64,000 nucleotides of DNA from Streptantibioticus_C sp963761325 (GCA_963761325.1 CAVXGZ010000003.1:186001-250000), one strand, 5' to 3'. Shown: positions 15,875-24,576, counted from the first letter of the stretch. The notes: generated by a model not told the origin, from the sequence alone. A program made the numbers and translations.

Positions 15875-17395
15875 ATGGATACACGCCCACATCCGAAATC
15901 GGTGTCTCCTCGTTGGACAGGCATGACGAATCGCGAGGTGAGCGAGGAGCGGACGCCCGGCGCGAGCGTGGCTTGGAGAGAGGCCGACCTGCTCGTACTG
16001 GAGGAGTTGAGGGAGAAGGAGAGATCGCTTCCGCCAGACGCGCCCCGGGCTCTCCTGTCGGTGCGGCTGTCCATCCTCACGGCCGACACCACTTCGCCCA
16101 TGCGACAGGAGCTCGACCTGCGCGGTCTGGCACTGGAACGGGGCTACCGAGTCGTCGGTGTCGCCCGCGACCTGAACGTCTCCGCGACCAGGGTCCCGCC
16201 CTGGAAACGCCGGCAGTTGGGACAGTGGCTCAATGACAGGGTGCCGGAGTTCGACGTGCTGCTCTTCTGGAGGCTCGACCGCTTCATCCGCCGTCTGACC
16301 GACCTGAGCACGATGGCCGACTGGTGTCTCGGACACGGAAAGAACCTCGTGTCCATGCACGACACCATCGACCTGTTCAGTCCGGCCGGGAGAGCGATGG
16401 CCGAGATCATCGCGGGCATCGCCGAACTCGAGGCGGCGGGTACCAGTTGCCGGGTGAGGAGCCTGTGGGGATACACCAGGGCTCAGCCCGACTGGCTGGT
16501 CGGAAAGCCCCCGTACGGTTACACCATCGATGACCGCGGCAAGCTGGCCGTCGACCCGGGGGCGCAGCGGGTACTGCGTTGGTGTCTGGGCGCTGTGAGC
16601 CGTGGGGTGTCGGCACGCCGGATGACCACAGTGCTCGTACGAGCCCGGGTCCCTACCGGCGGCGGCGGGAACTGGACCGTCTCCACACTGCTGCGAAGGC
16701 TGAGGAATCCGGCGCTCATGGGGTTTCGGGTCCGGGAGGACAAGGACGGGGGTGTCCGCCGGTCGAAGATCGTCCTCGGCAGGGACGGCAACCCGATCAA
16801 GGTGGCGGACCCCGTCTTCACCGAAGCAGAGTGGCGATCCCTCCAGGCAGCCCTCGATGCACGCTCGACGTCGCAGCCGGCCAGAAGAGCCGGCGGCGCG
16901 ACCGAGTTTCTGGGCGTCCTGCTGTGCGCCGACTGCGGCACGAACATGACCGTGCACCCTACCCGGGTGAAGGAACGCGCGTACGCCTACCTGCGCTGCC
17001 GCAACTGTCCGAGCGGCGGCCTGGGCGCCCCGGACCCAGAAGCCGTGTACTCGCGCCTGATCGAGGCTGTCACGGCGGCGCTCGGCTCGGAACCGGTCCG
17101 GGTGCGGGAGTATCTGCCCGGGACGAGCCGTGATCCGCAGCGGACCCGCGAAAGCGCCCTCCCGGTGCGAGACCGTTGGGATCTGGTCCACAACGGCGAC
17201 AGCTTCCGTGCCCGCTGGGATCGGCTCGGCCGGGAGACGGTGGCGGAGGACCTACGGCGGGCAGGCGTCACCTGCACGGTGCACCGGCGCAAGGTTCCCA
17301 GGGCCAGGGCGCCCGAAATCCAGCTGGAACTCGCCATCCCGACGGACGTTGGGGAGCGCCTCGTCATCAAGAAGGACGCCTTCGCGGACAGATAG
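15875..17395 (+). CDS. large serine recombinase / integrase
   Basis: Serine recombinases join attachment sites through a phosphoserine-DNA link. Numbered from ATG 15875 (506 residues), the catalytic serine is S66 in VRLSILTADTTSPMRQ. The conserved arginine motif RLDRFIRR is at 133-140, then the long helix MAEIIAGIAELEAA, the recombinase domain beginning VGKPPYGYTIDD, and a zinc ribbon CADC...CRNC near the middle. The catalytic serine is normally about 10-15 residues from the start, so the ~50-65-residue N-terminal extension is unusual. ATG 15923 is an alternative start, and neither has a strong ribosome site. The gene begins 17 bp from the left repeat. Confidence 0.9.
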   Translation: MDTRPHPKSVSPRWTGMTNREVSEERTPGASVAWREADLLVLEELREKERSLPPDAPRALLSVRLSILTADTTSPMRQELDLRGLALERGYRVVGVARDLNVSATRVPPWKRRQLGQWLNDRVPEFDVLLFWRLDRFIRRLTDLSTMADWCLGHGKNLVSMHDTIDLFSPAGRAMAEIIAGIAELEAAGTSCRVRSLWGYTRAQPDWLVGKPPYGYTIDDRGKLAVDPGAQRVLRWCLGAVSRGVSARRMTTVLVRARVPTGGGGNWTVSTLLRRLRNPALMGFRVREDKDGGVRRSKIVLGRDGNPIKVADPVFTEAEWRSLQAALDARSTSQPARRAGGATEFLGVLLCADCGTNMTVHPTRVKERAYAYLRCRNCPSGGLGAPDPEAVYSRLIEAVTAALGSEPVRVREYLPGTSRDPQRTRESALPVRDRWDLVHNGDSFRARWDRLGRETVAEDLRRAGVTCTVHRRKVPRARAPEIQLELAIPTDVGERLVIKKDAFADR

Positions 17396-17402
17396 CAGCG
17401 AT

Positions 17403-17432
17403 GGCCTCCCCTGCCCTTCGACAGAGGAGGCC
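17403..17432. terminator. hairpin between recombinase and radical SAM gene
   Basis: GGCCTCC and GGAGGCC form a 7-bp stem with a 16-nt loop, between the convergent stops at 17395 and 17446. It probably serves both genes. Confidence 0.5.
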
Positions 17433-17445
17433 CGCTGCCAGCGGC

Positions 17446-19374
17446 CTACTTGCTGACCACAGTGAGCGGCAGCAGCTTCTTGCCGGTGGGGCCGATCTGG
17501 ATGGCGGTGCCGAGCTGCGGGCACACCCCACAGTCGAAGCACGGGGTCCAGCGGCAGTCCTCGACCTCGGTTTCGTCGAGGGAGTCCTGCCAGTCCTCCC
17601 AGAGCCAGTCCTTGTCGAGGCCGGAGTCGAGGTGGTCCCAGGGCAGGACCTCCTCGTAGGAGCGCTCGCGGGTGGTGTACCAGTCCACGTCGACGCCGAG
17701 GCCGGGCAGCGTGCGGGCGGCGGCGGACATCCAGCGGTCGTAGGAGAAGAACTCGCGCCAGCCGTCGAAGCGGCCGCCGTCCTCGTAGACCGCGCGGATC
17801 ACCGCGCCGATGCGCCGGTCGCCGCGGGAGAGCAGGCCCTCGACGATGCCGGGCCTGCCGTCGTGGTAGCGGAAGCCGATGGAGCGGCCGTACTTCTTGT
17901 CGCCGCGGATCCGGTCGCGCAGCTTCTCCAGCCGCGCGTCGGTCTCCTCGGCGGACAGCTGCGGCGCCCACTGGAACGGGGTGTGCGGCTTGGGGACGAA
18001 GCCGCCGATGGAGACCGTGCAGCGGATGTCGTTCTGCCCGGAGACCTCGCGGCCCTTGGCGATGACCTTGGTGGCCATGTCGGCGATCTGCAGCACGTCG
18101 TCGTCGGTCTCGGTGGGCAGGCCGCACATGAAGTACAGCTTCACCTGCCGCCAGCCGTTGCCGTACGCGGTGGCCACCGTGCGGATCAGGTCGTCCTCGG
18201 AGACCATCTTGTTGATGACCTTGCGGATCCGCTCGCTGCCGCCCTCGGGGGCGAAGGTGAGCCCGGAGCGGCGGCCGTTGCGGGTCAGCTCGTTGGCCAG
18301 GTCGATGTTGAAGGCGTCGACCCGGGTGGACGGCAGCGACAGGCCGATCTTGTCCTCGGTGTAGCGGTCGGCCAGCCCCTTGGCGATCTCGCCGATCTCG
18401 CTGTGGTCGGCCGACGACAGCGACAGCAGCCCGACCTCCTCGAACCCGGTCGCCTTCAGGCCGGCCTCGACCATCTCGCCGATGCCGGTGATGCTGCGTT
18501 CGCGCACCGGGCGGGTGATCATGCCGGCCTGGCAGAACCGGCAGCCGCGGGTGCAGCCGCGGAAGATCTCCACCGACATGCGCTCGTGGACGGTCTCGGC
18601 CAGCGGCACCAGCGGCTGCTTGGGGTAGGGCCACTCGTCCAGGTCCATCACGGTGTGCTTGGCGACCCGCCACGGCACGCCGGAGGCGTTGGGCACCACG
18701 CGGGCGATCCGGCCGTCGGCCAGGTACTCCACGTCGTAGAAGCGCGGCACGTACACCCCGCCGGTCTTCGCCAGCCGCAGCAGCACCTCCTCGCGGCCGC
18801 CGGGCCGGCCCTCGGCCTTCCAGGCGCGGACGACCTCGGTGATCTGCAGCACCGCCTGCTCGCCGTCGCCGACCACGGCGGCGTCGATGAAGTCGGCGAT
18901 CGGCTCCGGGTTGAACGCGGCGTGCCCGCCGGCCAGCACGATCGGGTCGTCCACGGTGCGGTCGGCGGCGGCCAGCGGGATGCCGGACAGGTCGAGCGCG
19001 GTGAGCAGGTTGGTGTACCCCAGCTCGGTGGAGAAGGAGACGCCGAAGACGTCGAACTCCCGGACCGGGCGGTGCGCGTCCACGGTGAACTGCGGGACGC
19101 CGTGCTCGCGCATCAGCGCTTCGAGGTCCGGCCACACGCTGTAGGTGCGCTCGGCCAGCACGCCCTCGCGCTCGTTGAGCACCTCGTAGAGGATCATGAC
19201 GCCCTGGTTGGGCAGCCCGACCTCGTAGGCGTCCGGGTACATCAGCGCCCAGCGGACGTCGCAGGCGTCCCAGTCCTTGACGGTGGAGTTGAGCTCGCCG
19301 CCGACGTACTGGATCGGCTTCTGGACGTGCGGGAGAAGCGCTTCCAGGCGTGGGAAGACCGACTCGACAGGCAT
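17446..19374 (-). CDS. TIGR03960 B12-binding-domain radical SAM protein
   Basis: The 642-residue protein has an N-terminal B12-binding-like region (MYPDAYEVGLPNQG, FSTELGYTN) and a radical SAM core with the iron-sulfur motif CTRGCRFC (CX3CX2C) inside IFRGCTRGCRFCQAG. A C-terminal Cys cluster (PCFDCGVCPQ) follows. Its reaction is not established; the partner TIGR03936 protein is at 11772. ATG 19374 starts MPVESVFPRLEALLPHVQ. The last codons have been rewritten: after PLTVVS the frame now ends K-stop within the mobile element, while the original APAGG tail is stranded at 15789. Activity is probably kept. Confidence 0.9.
   Translation of the reverse strand: MPVESVFPRLEALLPHVQKPIQYVGGELNSTVKDWDACDVRWALMYPDAYEVGLPNQGVMILYEVLNEREGVLAERTYSVWPDLEALMREHGVPQFTVDAHRPVREFDVFGVSFSTELGYTNLLTALDLSGIPLAAADRTVDDPIVLAGGHAAFNPEPIADFIDAAVVGDGEQAVLQITEVVRAWKAEGRPGGREEVLLRLAKTGGVYVPRFYDVEYLADGRIARVVPNASGVPWRVAKHTVMDLDEWPYPKQPLVPLAETVHERMSVEIFRGCTRGCRFCQAGMITRPVRERSITGIGEMVEAGLKATGFEEVGLLSLSSADHSEIGEIAKGLADRYTEDKIGLSLPSTRVDAFNIDLANELTRNGRRSGLTFAPEGGSERIRKVINKMVSEDDLIRTVATAYGNGWRQVKLYFMCGLPTETDDDVLQIADMATKVIAKGREVSGQNDIRCTVSIGGFVPKPHTPFQWAPQLSAEETDARLEKLRDRIRGDKKYGRSIGFRYHDGRPGIVEGLLSRGDRRIGAVIRAVYEDGGRFDGWREFFSYDRWMSAAARTLPGLGVDVDWYTTRERSYEEVLPWDHLDSGLDKDWLWEDWQDSLDETEVEDCRWTPCFDCGVCPQLGTAIQIGPTGKKLLPLTVVSK
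17452..17503. repeat. right attachment-site repeat (attR-like)
   Basis: The partner of 15807-15858. It lies inside the 3' end of the radical SAM gene and encodes IQIGPTGKKLLPLTVVS. To its right the sequence is gene-specific; to its left lie the new stop codon and the element. Confidence 0.85.
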
Positions 19375-19448
19375 CGCGGTGTCTCTCGTGAGCTGGCTGG
19401 GTGACCACTAAGGCTAACGCGTCCCGGCGGGGTGGCCCGACCGCCGGC

Positions 19449-20963
19449 TCAGCCGGCCAGCGGCCCGCGGTCGGCCCGGCGCCACACCGCGGGCAGCGCG
19501 GCCTCGGCGGCGGCGGCGCGGTCGCGCTCCACCTGGAACATCACGCCGTACCCGAAGGTGTCCCGGCCGGCCGCACGGGCCTGCTGGGCCCGGCGGACGA
19601 TCGCCTCGCGGGACATCACGCTGTCCTGGTGCTCGCCGAGCAGCTCCTGGATGCGGGTCAGCCGGTCGCGGTGCCGGCGGGCCGGCTTGCCGAGCACCGG
19701 CAGCGCGGACTCGGCGGCGTAGCGGGCGCGCTTGGCGGCCTTGCGGGCGTCGTGCAGCGCGAGGTCGCGCCCGGTGCCGGCCGGGGTCCGCTTCGCGCGG
19801 CGCACCCGGGCGGCCAGCCTGCGGTGTTCCCGGCGCACCGCGGCGGTCAGCGCCTCGCGGGCCGGGGCCGCGGCGGCGGGGCGCAGCGGCGGGTCGGCGA
19901 GCAGGGCGTCGAGCCGGTCGAGCAGGGCGTAGTAGCGCCTGCCGCGCAGTTGGCGCAGCAGGCGCTCCCGGGAGCGGGAGTGCGGCGTGCCGCCGGTGCC
20001 GGGAGGGGGCGCCGCGCCCGGCTTCGCGGTGGCCGCCTGCGGCGGGAGGTCGTCGGACAGGGCGGTGAGGCGTTCGTCGAGCACTTCGCGGTCGCGTTCG
20101 GCGCCGAGCACGCCGGCCAGCCACTTCAGCTCGTCGCCGATCGGGTCGGTGACGGTCCGGTCGAGTTCGCGGCGGTAGGTCTTCAGGGCGCTGCGCACCC
20201 GGCGGGTGGCCACCCGCATGCGGTGCACGGAGTCGGGTTCGTCGCGGCGCACGAGGGGGTCCTGCTCGACGATGTCGGTGATCCGGCGGTGCAGGTGGCG
20301 CAGGATCGCGTGGCCGGCGGTGTCCGGTTCCGCGGGCGGTCGCGGTAGGTCGGGCACCCGGTCGCCGAGCGCGCGGCGCAGTTTGGAGGGCAGTTCGGCG
20401 CGGCGCAGGCCGGCCGCGGTCAGCAGTTCCTCGACGGCGTCCAGCAACCGCGGCGTGCCGTCGAGCAGTTCGACCTCGGTCTCGGTCCAGTGCAACGAGC
20501 CGGCGGTGACGTGGTCGTGGGCGATCTCCGCGAGCACGGTGCCGTCGGCGTCCGACAGGTGGGTGCGTTCGCGGTGGTTGACGATCCTGGCGACCCGTTC
20601 CAGCCGGCGGCCGCGGGTGTGGACGGCGACCTCGCCGGTCAGGGACTTCGGCGGGGTGCGCGCGGTGCCGGCGGCGAGGCCGGCGCGGACCTCGGTGCGG
20701 GTGTCGGCCCGGCCGGTGGGCAGCTTCAGGTGCCAGCCGGCGTCCGGGCCGCCGGTCCTGCGGCGCAGCGTGATGCCGTGGGCGGCCAGGCGCAGGTCCG
20801 CGGTGTCGAAGTAGACCGCGTCGAGGTCGAGGGCCGCCGGCTCGTCGAGGGCCGCGGCGCGGGGGATGGCGTCGAGGCCGTCCCGCAGTGCCGCGCGCAC
20901 CGTGCCGGTGTCGACCGGCGGGCCGGCCGCGAGGTAGGTCCGCTCGGTCTCCGCCACTCGCAT
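19449..20963 (-). CDS. CYTH and CHAD domain protein
   Basis: The N-terminal ~200 residues are a CYTH (triphosphate tunnel) domain with LDAVYFDTADLRLAAHGITLRRR and GWHLKLP. The C-terminal ~300 residues are a helical CHAD domain with HRMRVATRRVRSALKTYRREL and ARKAAKRARYAAE, rich in conserved His/Arg that bind polyphosphate. The canonical CYTH start ExExK appears as ETERTY here, so the lysine is missing. ATG 20963 is preferred over an upstream start at 21005. A phosphate or polyphosphate role is inferred from the domains. It lies 74 bp upstream of the radical SAM gene. Confidence 0.85.
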   Translation of the reverse strand: MRVAETERTYLAAGPPVDTGTVRAALRDGLDAIPRAAALDEPAALDLDAVYFDTADLRLAAHGITLRRRTGGPDAGWHLKLPTGRADTRTEVRAGLAAGTARTPPKSLTGEVAVHTRGRRLERVARIVNHRERTHLSDADGTVLAEIAHDHVTAGSLHWTETEVELLDGTPRLLDAVEELLTAAGLRRAELPSKLRRALGDRVPDLPRPPAEPDTAGHAILRHLHRRITDIVEQDPLVRRDEPDSVHRMRVATRRVRSALKTYRRELDRTVTDPIGDELKWLAGVLGAERDREVLDERLTALSDDLPPQAATAKPGAAPPPGTGGTPHSRSRERLLRQLRGRRYYALLDRLDALLADPPLRPAAAAPAREALTAAVRREHRRLAARVRRAKRTPAGTGRDLALHDARKAAKRARYAAESALPVLGKPARRHRDRLTRIQELLGEHQDSVMSREAIVRRAQQARAAGRDTFGYGVMFQVERDRAAAAEAALPAVWRRADRGPLAG

Positions 20964-21007
20964 AGCCACCCCTACGACGCTAGGTGCCGCGCGGGCGACC
21001 GGCAAAA

Positions 21008-21034
21008 GGGGGCGGCGCGCGCCGCGCCGCCCCC
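21008..21034 (-). terminator. rodA terminator
   Basis: Twelve perfect base pairs (GGGGGCGGCGCG with CGCGCCGCCCCC) around a 3-nt loop are followed on the minus strand by TTTT, 8 nt after the rodA stop. This is the most classical intrinsic terminator in the window and ends the mre cluster. Confidence 0.85.
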
Positions 21035-21042
21035 GGGGTGCG

Positions 21043-22248
21043 TCAGGCCGAGACCGGGCGCTGCATGCGTACCGACTGCAGGAGCCCTATGCCGATCCAG
21101 ACGGCGAACATCGACGATCCGCCGTAGCTGACGAACGGCAGCGGGATGCCGGCGACCGGCATGATGCCGAGCGTCATGCCGATGTTCTCGAAGGACTGGA
21201 AGGCGAACCAGGCGACGACGCCGGCGGCGATGATCGTGCCGTACAGGTCGGTGGCCTGGCGGGCGACCCGGCAGGCGCGCCACAGGATGATGCCGATCAG
21301 CAGGATGATCGCCGCGGCGCCGACGAAGCCCAACTCCTCGCCGGCGACGGTGAAGACGAAGTCGGTCTGCTGCTCGGGCACGAACTGCCCGGTGGTCTGG
21401 GAGCCGTGGAAGAGCCCTTCGCCGAGCAGTCCGCCGGAGCCGATCGCGATGCGGGCCTGCGCGGTGTTGTAGCCGACGCCCGAGGGGTCGAGGGCCGGGT
21501 TGGCGAACGCGGCGAAGCGGTCGATCTGGTAGGCGTTGAGCAGCTTGAGCTTCCAGACCGCGAGGGCGCCGAGCGTGCCGGCCGCCATCAGGCCGAAGAC
21601 CCAGCGCTTGGCGGCGCCGGAGGACAGCAGCACGCCCAGCACGATGACGACCATGACCATCGTCGAGCCGAGGTCGGGCATGAGCAGGATGACGCACATC
21701 GGCGCGACGGCCAGTCCGAGCGACTGCAGCACCGTGCGGCCGTCGGGCGTCGAGCGGTCGCCGGCGTCCACCCGGCCGGACAGGATCATCGCCATGCCCA
21801 GGATGATGGTGATCTTGGCGAACTCGGAGGGCTGCAGCGAGAAGCCGCCGCCGATGACGATCCAGGAGTGGGCGCCGTTGACGGTGGAGCCGAGCGGGGA
21901 GAGCACGGCGAGCAGCAGCACGATCGAGAGCCCGTAGAGGATCGGGATCACCGCGCGCACCCTGCGGTGGCCGACCAGCACCGTGCCGACCGCGAGCCCG
22001 ATGCCTATGGCCAGGTTCATCAGGTGCCGGATCAGGAAGTACTGCGGGTCGCCGTGGTTGATGGAGGTGCGGCCGCGGGTCGCCGACCAGACGAGCAGCG
22101 AGCCGAGTCCGGACAGCAGCACGGCGGCCAGCACCATGAGCCAGTCCAGCCTGCGGAGCATCGAGTCGCGGGCGAACATCTTGCCGAGCGTGCCGCGTTC
22201 GGGGGTGAAGCGGCGGATGGAGTAGCCGCCGAAGCTGCTGGTGGTCAT
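21043..22248 (-). CDS. rodA: RodA/FtsW-type peptidoglycan glycosyltransferase (Sfr)
   Basis: SEDS-family membrane glycosyltransferase that polymerises lipid II together with a class B penicillin-binding protein. The 401-residue product has about ten membrane helices and the signatures NGAHSWIVIGGGFSLQPSEFAKI, MPDLGSTM and MPVAGIPLPFVSYGGSS. In Streptomyces the gene at this place is called sfr and acts in spore-wall synthesis. ATG 22248 overlaps the pbp2 stop by ATGA, so translation is coupled to its partner transpeptidase. Confidence 0.95.
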   Translation of the reverse strand: MTTSSFGGYSIRRFTPERGTLGKMFARDSMLRRLDWLMVLAAVLLSGLGSLLVWSATRGRTSINHGDPQYFLIRHLMNLAIGIGLAVGTVLVGHRRVRAVIPILYGLSIVLLLAVLSPLGSTVNGAHSWIVIGGGFSLQPSEFAKITIILGMAMILSGRVDAGDRSTPDGRTVLQSLGLAVAPMCVILLMPDLGSTMVMVVIVLGVLLSSGAAKRWVFGLMAAGTLGALAVWKLKLLNAYQIDRFAAFANPALDPSGVGYNTAQARIAIGSGGLLGEGLFHGSQTTGQFVPEQQTDFVFTVAGEELGFVGAAAIILLIGIILWRACRVARQATDLYGTIIAAGVVAWFAFQSFENIGMTLGIMPVAGIPLPFVSYGGSSMFAVWIGIGLLQSVRMQRPVSA

Positions 22249-24476
22249 GTCTGGTACCTCCGGCCCAGCAGCAGCTTCTCGTTGCGGTCCGGCGGCAGGG
22301 CGGCCAGGGCGTCGGCGGCGACCGCGGGGGCGGCGCCGCCGGCCGGGTTGGCGAAGGTGGCGGCGGCGGGCGGGAGGGTGTAGGACGCCGGCTGGGCGAT
22401 CCCGTCGGCGTTGAACTTCGGCAGCGGCGGGTTGGGGCTGCTCAGCAGGGCCTTCGAGGAGTCGATCGAGCCGTCGGACTGGACGCCGTACAGCTCCTCG
22501 TAGATCTTGCGGACCGCCTCGCCGGAGCCACCGGAACCGGTGCCGCCCTGCGAGATGGTCATGATGATCGCGTAGTCCTTGCTGTACGTGGAGAACCACG
22601 AGGTGGTCTGCTTGCCGTAGACCTCCGCGGTACCGGTCTTGGCGTGCAGCGGGATCTTGTTCTGCGGCCAGCCGCCGAACTTCCAGGCCGCGGTGCCGCT
22701 GGTGATGACGCCTTCCAGCGCGGTGTTGATGTACTTCAGCGTCGCCTTGCTGTCCGGCAGGTGGCCGACCACCTTCGGCTCGATGCGCTGCACCTTCTTG
22801 CCGTTGGCGCTGACGACGGCCTTGCCGATGGTGGGCTGGTAGAGGGTGCCGCCGTTGGCGATCGCCGAGTAGATCTTGGCTTCCTGTATCGGCGTGACGA
22901 GCGTGTCGCCCTGTCCGATGGCGTAGTTGACCGAGTCACCGGCGCGCATCATGTAGCCGTCGGCGCAGTCCTCGCGGTAGATCTCGGTCGCGTAGTCGTG
23001 CTTGCCGGACTTGGCGGCCTTGCACCAGAAGTCCTTGTTCTCGGCGTACTCCTGCTTCTTCCACTGGCGGTCCGGGATCCGGCCGGCGACCTCGCCGGGC
23101 AGGTCGATGCCGGTGTCCTGGCCGAGCTGGAACTCGTGCGCGGTCTTGTAGAACCAGTCCTTGGGGTGCTTGGGGTCGTTGCCGCCGTCCTTGAGCCACT
23201 GGTCGTAGGCCAGCCGGTAGAAGACGGTGTCGCAGGAGACCTCGAGCGCGCGGCCGATGTTGATGTCGCCGTAGCTCTCGTTCTCGTCGTTGTGGAAGAC
23301 CTGGCTGCCGATGTTGAAGCTCGACGTGCAGGGGTAGACGCTCGCGCCGAGGTCGTAGCCGGCCTGGGCGGCCGCCGAGGTGGAGACCACCTTGAAGGTC
23401 GAACCGGGCGCCGACTGGCCCTGGATGGCGCGGTTGAGCAGCGGGTAGTCGGACTTGGTGGAGGTCAGCGCCTGGTAGTCCTTCTCCGAGATGCCGCCGA
23501 CCCACTCGTTCGGGTCGTAGGTGGGCTCGCTGGCCATCGCGATGACCTGGCCGGTGTGCACGTCCATCACGATGGCGGCGCCGGAGTCGGCCTTGAAGTT
23601 CTTGTGGGTGACCGGGTCGTAGGTCTTCCTGGCGTCCACCATCGCCGAGTTGAGTTCCTTCTCGGTGAGCGCCTGCACCCGTGAGTCGATGCTGGTCACC
23701 AGGGAGGAGCCGGGCTGCGCCGGGGTGTCGGCCGACTCGCCGATGACCCGGCCGCGGTTGTCCACCTCGTAGCGGGTGATGCCGGCCTTGCCGCGCAGCG
23801 CGCTGTCGTAGGTGTGCTCGATGCCGGAGGCGCCGACCTGGTCGGAGCGGGTCAGCGTGGGCTGGCCGTCCTTCATCGACGCCTGGATCTCCTGGTCGGT
23901 GACGGGGGCGGTGTAGCCCAGCACCTGGGCCGCGCTGGCACCGTTGGGGCTGCCGTAGTGCCGGACCGCGGTGGGCTGGGCGGCGACGCCGGGGAAGTCC
24001 TCGCGGCGTTCCATGATCTGCAGCGCCTGCTGGGTGGTGGCCTTGTCGGTGACCGGGATCGGCTGGAAGGGCGAGCCGTTCCAGCAGGGCCGCGGGGTGG
24101 TGGCGTCGCAGAGCCGGACCTTGTCGAGGATCTCCCGGTAGGAGATGCCGAGCACGCCGGCCAGCCGGGTGAGGACCGCCTTGCCGCCGTCCGCCTGCGA
24201 GAGCATGGCGGTGCGGCTGACGGTGACGACCAGCTTGGTCTGGTTGTCGGCCAGCGGGATGCCGTTGGAGTCGAGTATCGAGCCGCGCACGGCGGGCTCG
24301 ACGACCTGCTGGATGTGGTTGTTGGCGGCTTCCGCGGTGTACTGCTGGCCGTCGCGGATCTGCAGGAACCACAGGCGCCCGCCGAGGGTCAGCAGCAGCG
24401 ACACCACGAGGATCTGCAGGATCACCAGCCTTATGGTGACCCGCTGCGTACGCCCGGTCTCAGGAATGTTACCCAT
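22245..24476 (-). CDS. pbp2: penicillin-binding protein 2 (class B transpeptidase)
   Basis: Cross-links peptidoglycan in the RodA/Mre elongation or spore-wall complex. The 743-residue protein has one N-terminal membrane helix (about 14-34), a dimerisation domain, and the transpeptidase with S359-T-F-K362, SVN in AGDSVNYAIGQGD, and KTG in HAKTGTAEV. The C-terminus has an Ala/Pro-rich extension. ATG 24476 has GGAGG 10 nt upstream. The start region is duplicated 55 bp upstream, creating a 20-codon reading frame that ends within the pbp2 start (see 24469-24531). rodA overlaps the stop. Confidence 0.95.
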   Translation of the reverse strand: MGNIPETGRTQRVTIRLVILQILVVSLLLTLGGRLWFLQIRDGQQYTAEAANNHIQQVVEPAVRGSILDSNGIPLADNQTKLVVTVSRTAMLSQADGGKAVLTRLAGVLGISYREILDKVRLCDATTPRPCWNGSPFQPIPVTDKATTQQALQIMERREDFPGVAAQPTAVRHYGSPNGASAAQVLGYTAPVTDQEIQASMKDGQPTLTRSDQVGASGIEHTYDSALRGKAGITRYEVDNRGRVIGESADTPAQPGSSLVTSIDSRVQALTEKELNSAMVDARKTYDPVTHKNFKADSGAAIVMDVHTGQVIAMASEPTYDPNEWVGGISEKDYQALTSTKSDYPLLNRAIQGQSAPGSTFKVVSTSAAAQAGYDLGASVYPCTSSFNIGSQVFHNDENESYGDINIGRALEVSCDTVFYRLAYDQWLKDGGNDPKHPKDWFYKTAHEFQLGQDTGIDLPGEVAGRIPDRQWKKQEYAENKDFWCKAAKSGKHDYATEIYREDCADGYMMRAGDSVNYAIGQGDTLVTPIQEAKIYSAIANGGTLYQPTIGKAVVSANGKKVQRIEPKVVGHLPDSKATLKYINTALEGVITSGTAAWKFGGWPQNKIPLHAKTGTAEVYGKQTTSWFSTYSKDYAIIMTISQGGTGSGGSGEAVRKIYEELYGVQSDGSIDSSKALLSSPNPPLPKFNADGIAQPASYTLPPAAATFANPAGGAAPAVAADALAALPPDRNEKLLLGRRYQT

Positions 24477-24531
24477 GGCGCGCGGCGCCTCCGTTGAGGG
24501 TGGCGGTGGGAGACGGGAGGGAGTTACCCAT
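24469..24531 (-). CDS. 20-codon upstream reading frame before pbp2
   Basis: ATG at 24531 opens MGNSLPSPTATLNGG and closes with TAA at 24469-24471, so the stop overlaps the first codons of pbp2. The start context (the block GCGCGCCATGGGTAAC) is a copy of the pbp2 start context 55 bp downstream. AGGAAGG lies about 12 nt upstream. It is either a coupled leader peptide or a by-product of a short tandem duplication; no known peptide is recognised. Confidence 0.4.
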   Translation of the reverse strand: MGNSLPSPTATLNGGAARHG

Positions 24532-24576
24532 GGCGCGCGGTGCCTTCCTCGGGTTCGGGACGGGGGAGGGAGTCGC

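Larger units (their letters stand above)
15807..17503 (+). mobile_element. recombinase-only integrative element in the radical SAM gene
   Basis: Two 52-bp direct repeats (15807-15858 and 17452-17503) enclose a single gene for a large serine recombinase; the unit between equivalent points is 1645 bp. The repeats equal the 3' coding end of the TIGR03960 gene, and the orphan gene tail lies outside the left repeat, so insertion with regeneration of the gene end is the best explanation. No excisionase, replication, transfer or cargo gene is present. From memory, phage-type serine integrases use attB sites in this gene neighbourhood in Streptomyces; this is unverified. Confidence 0.8.
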
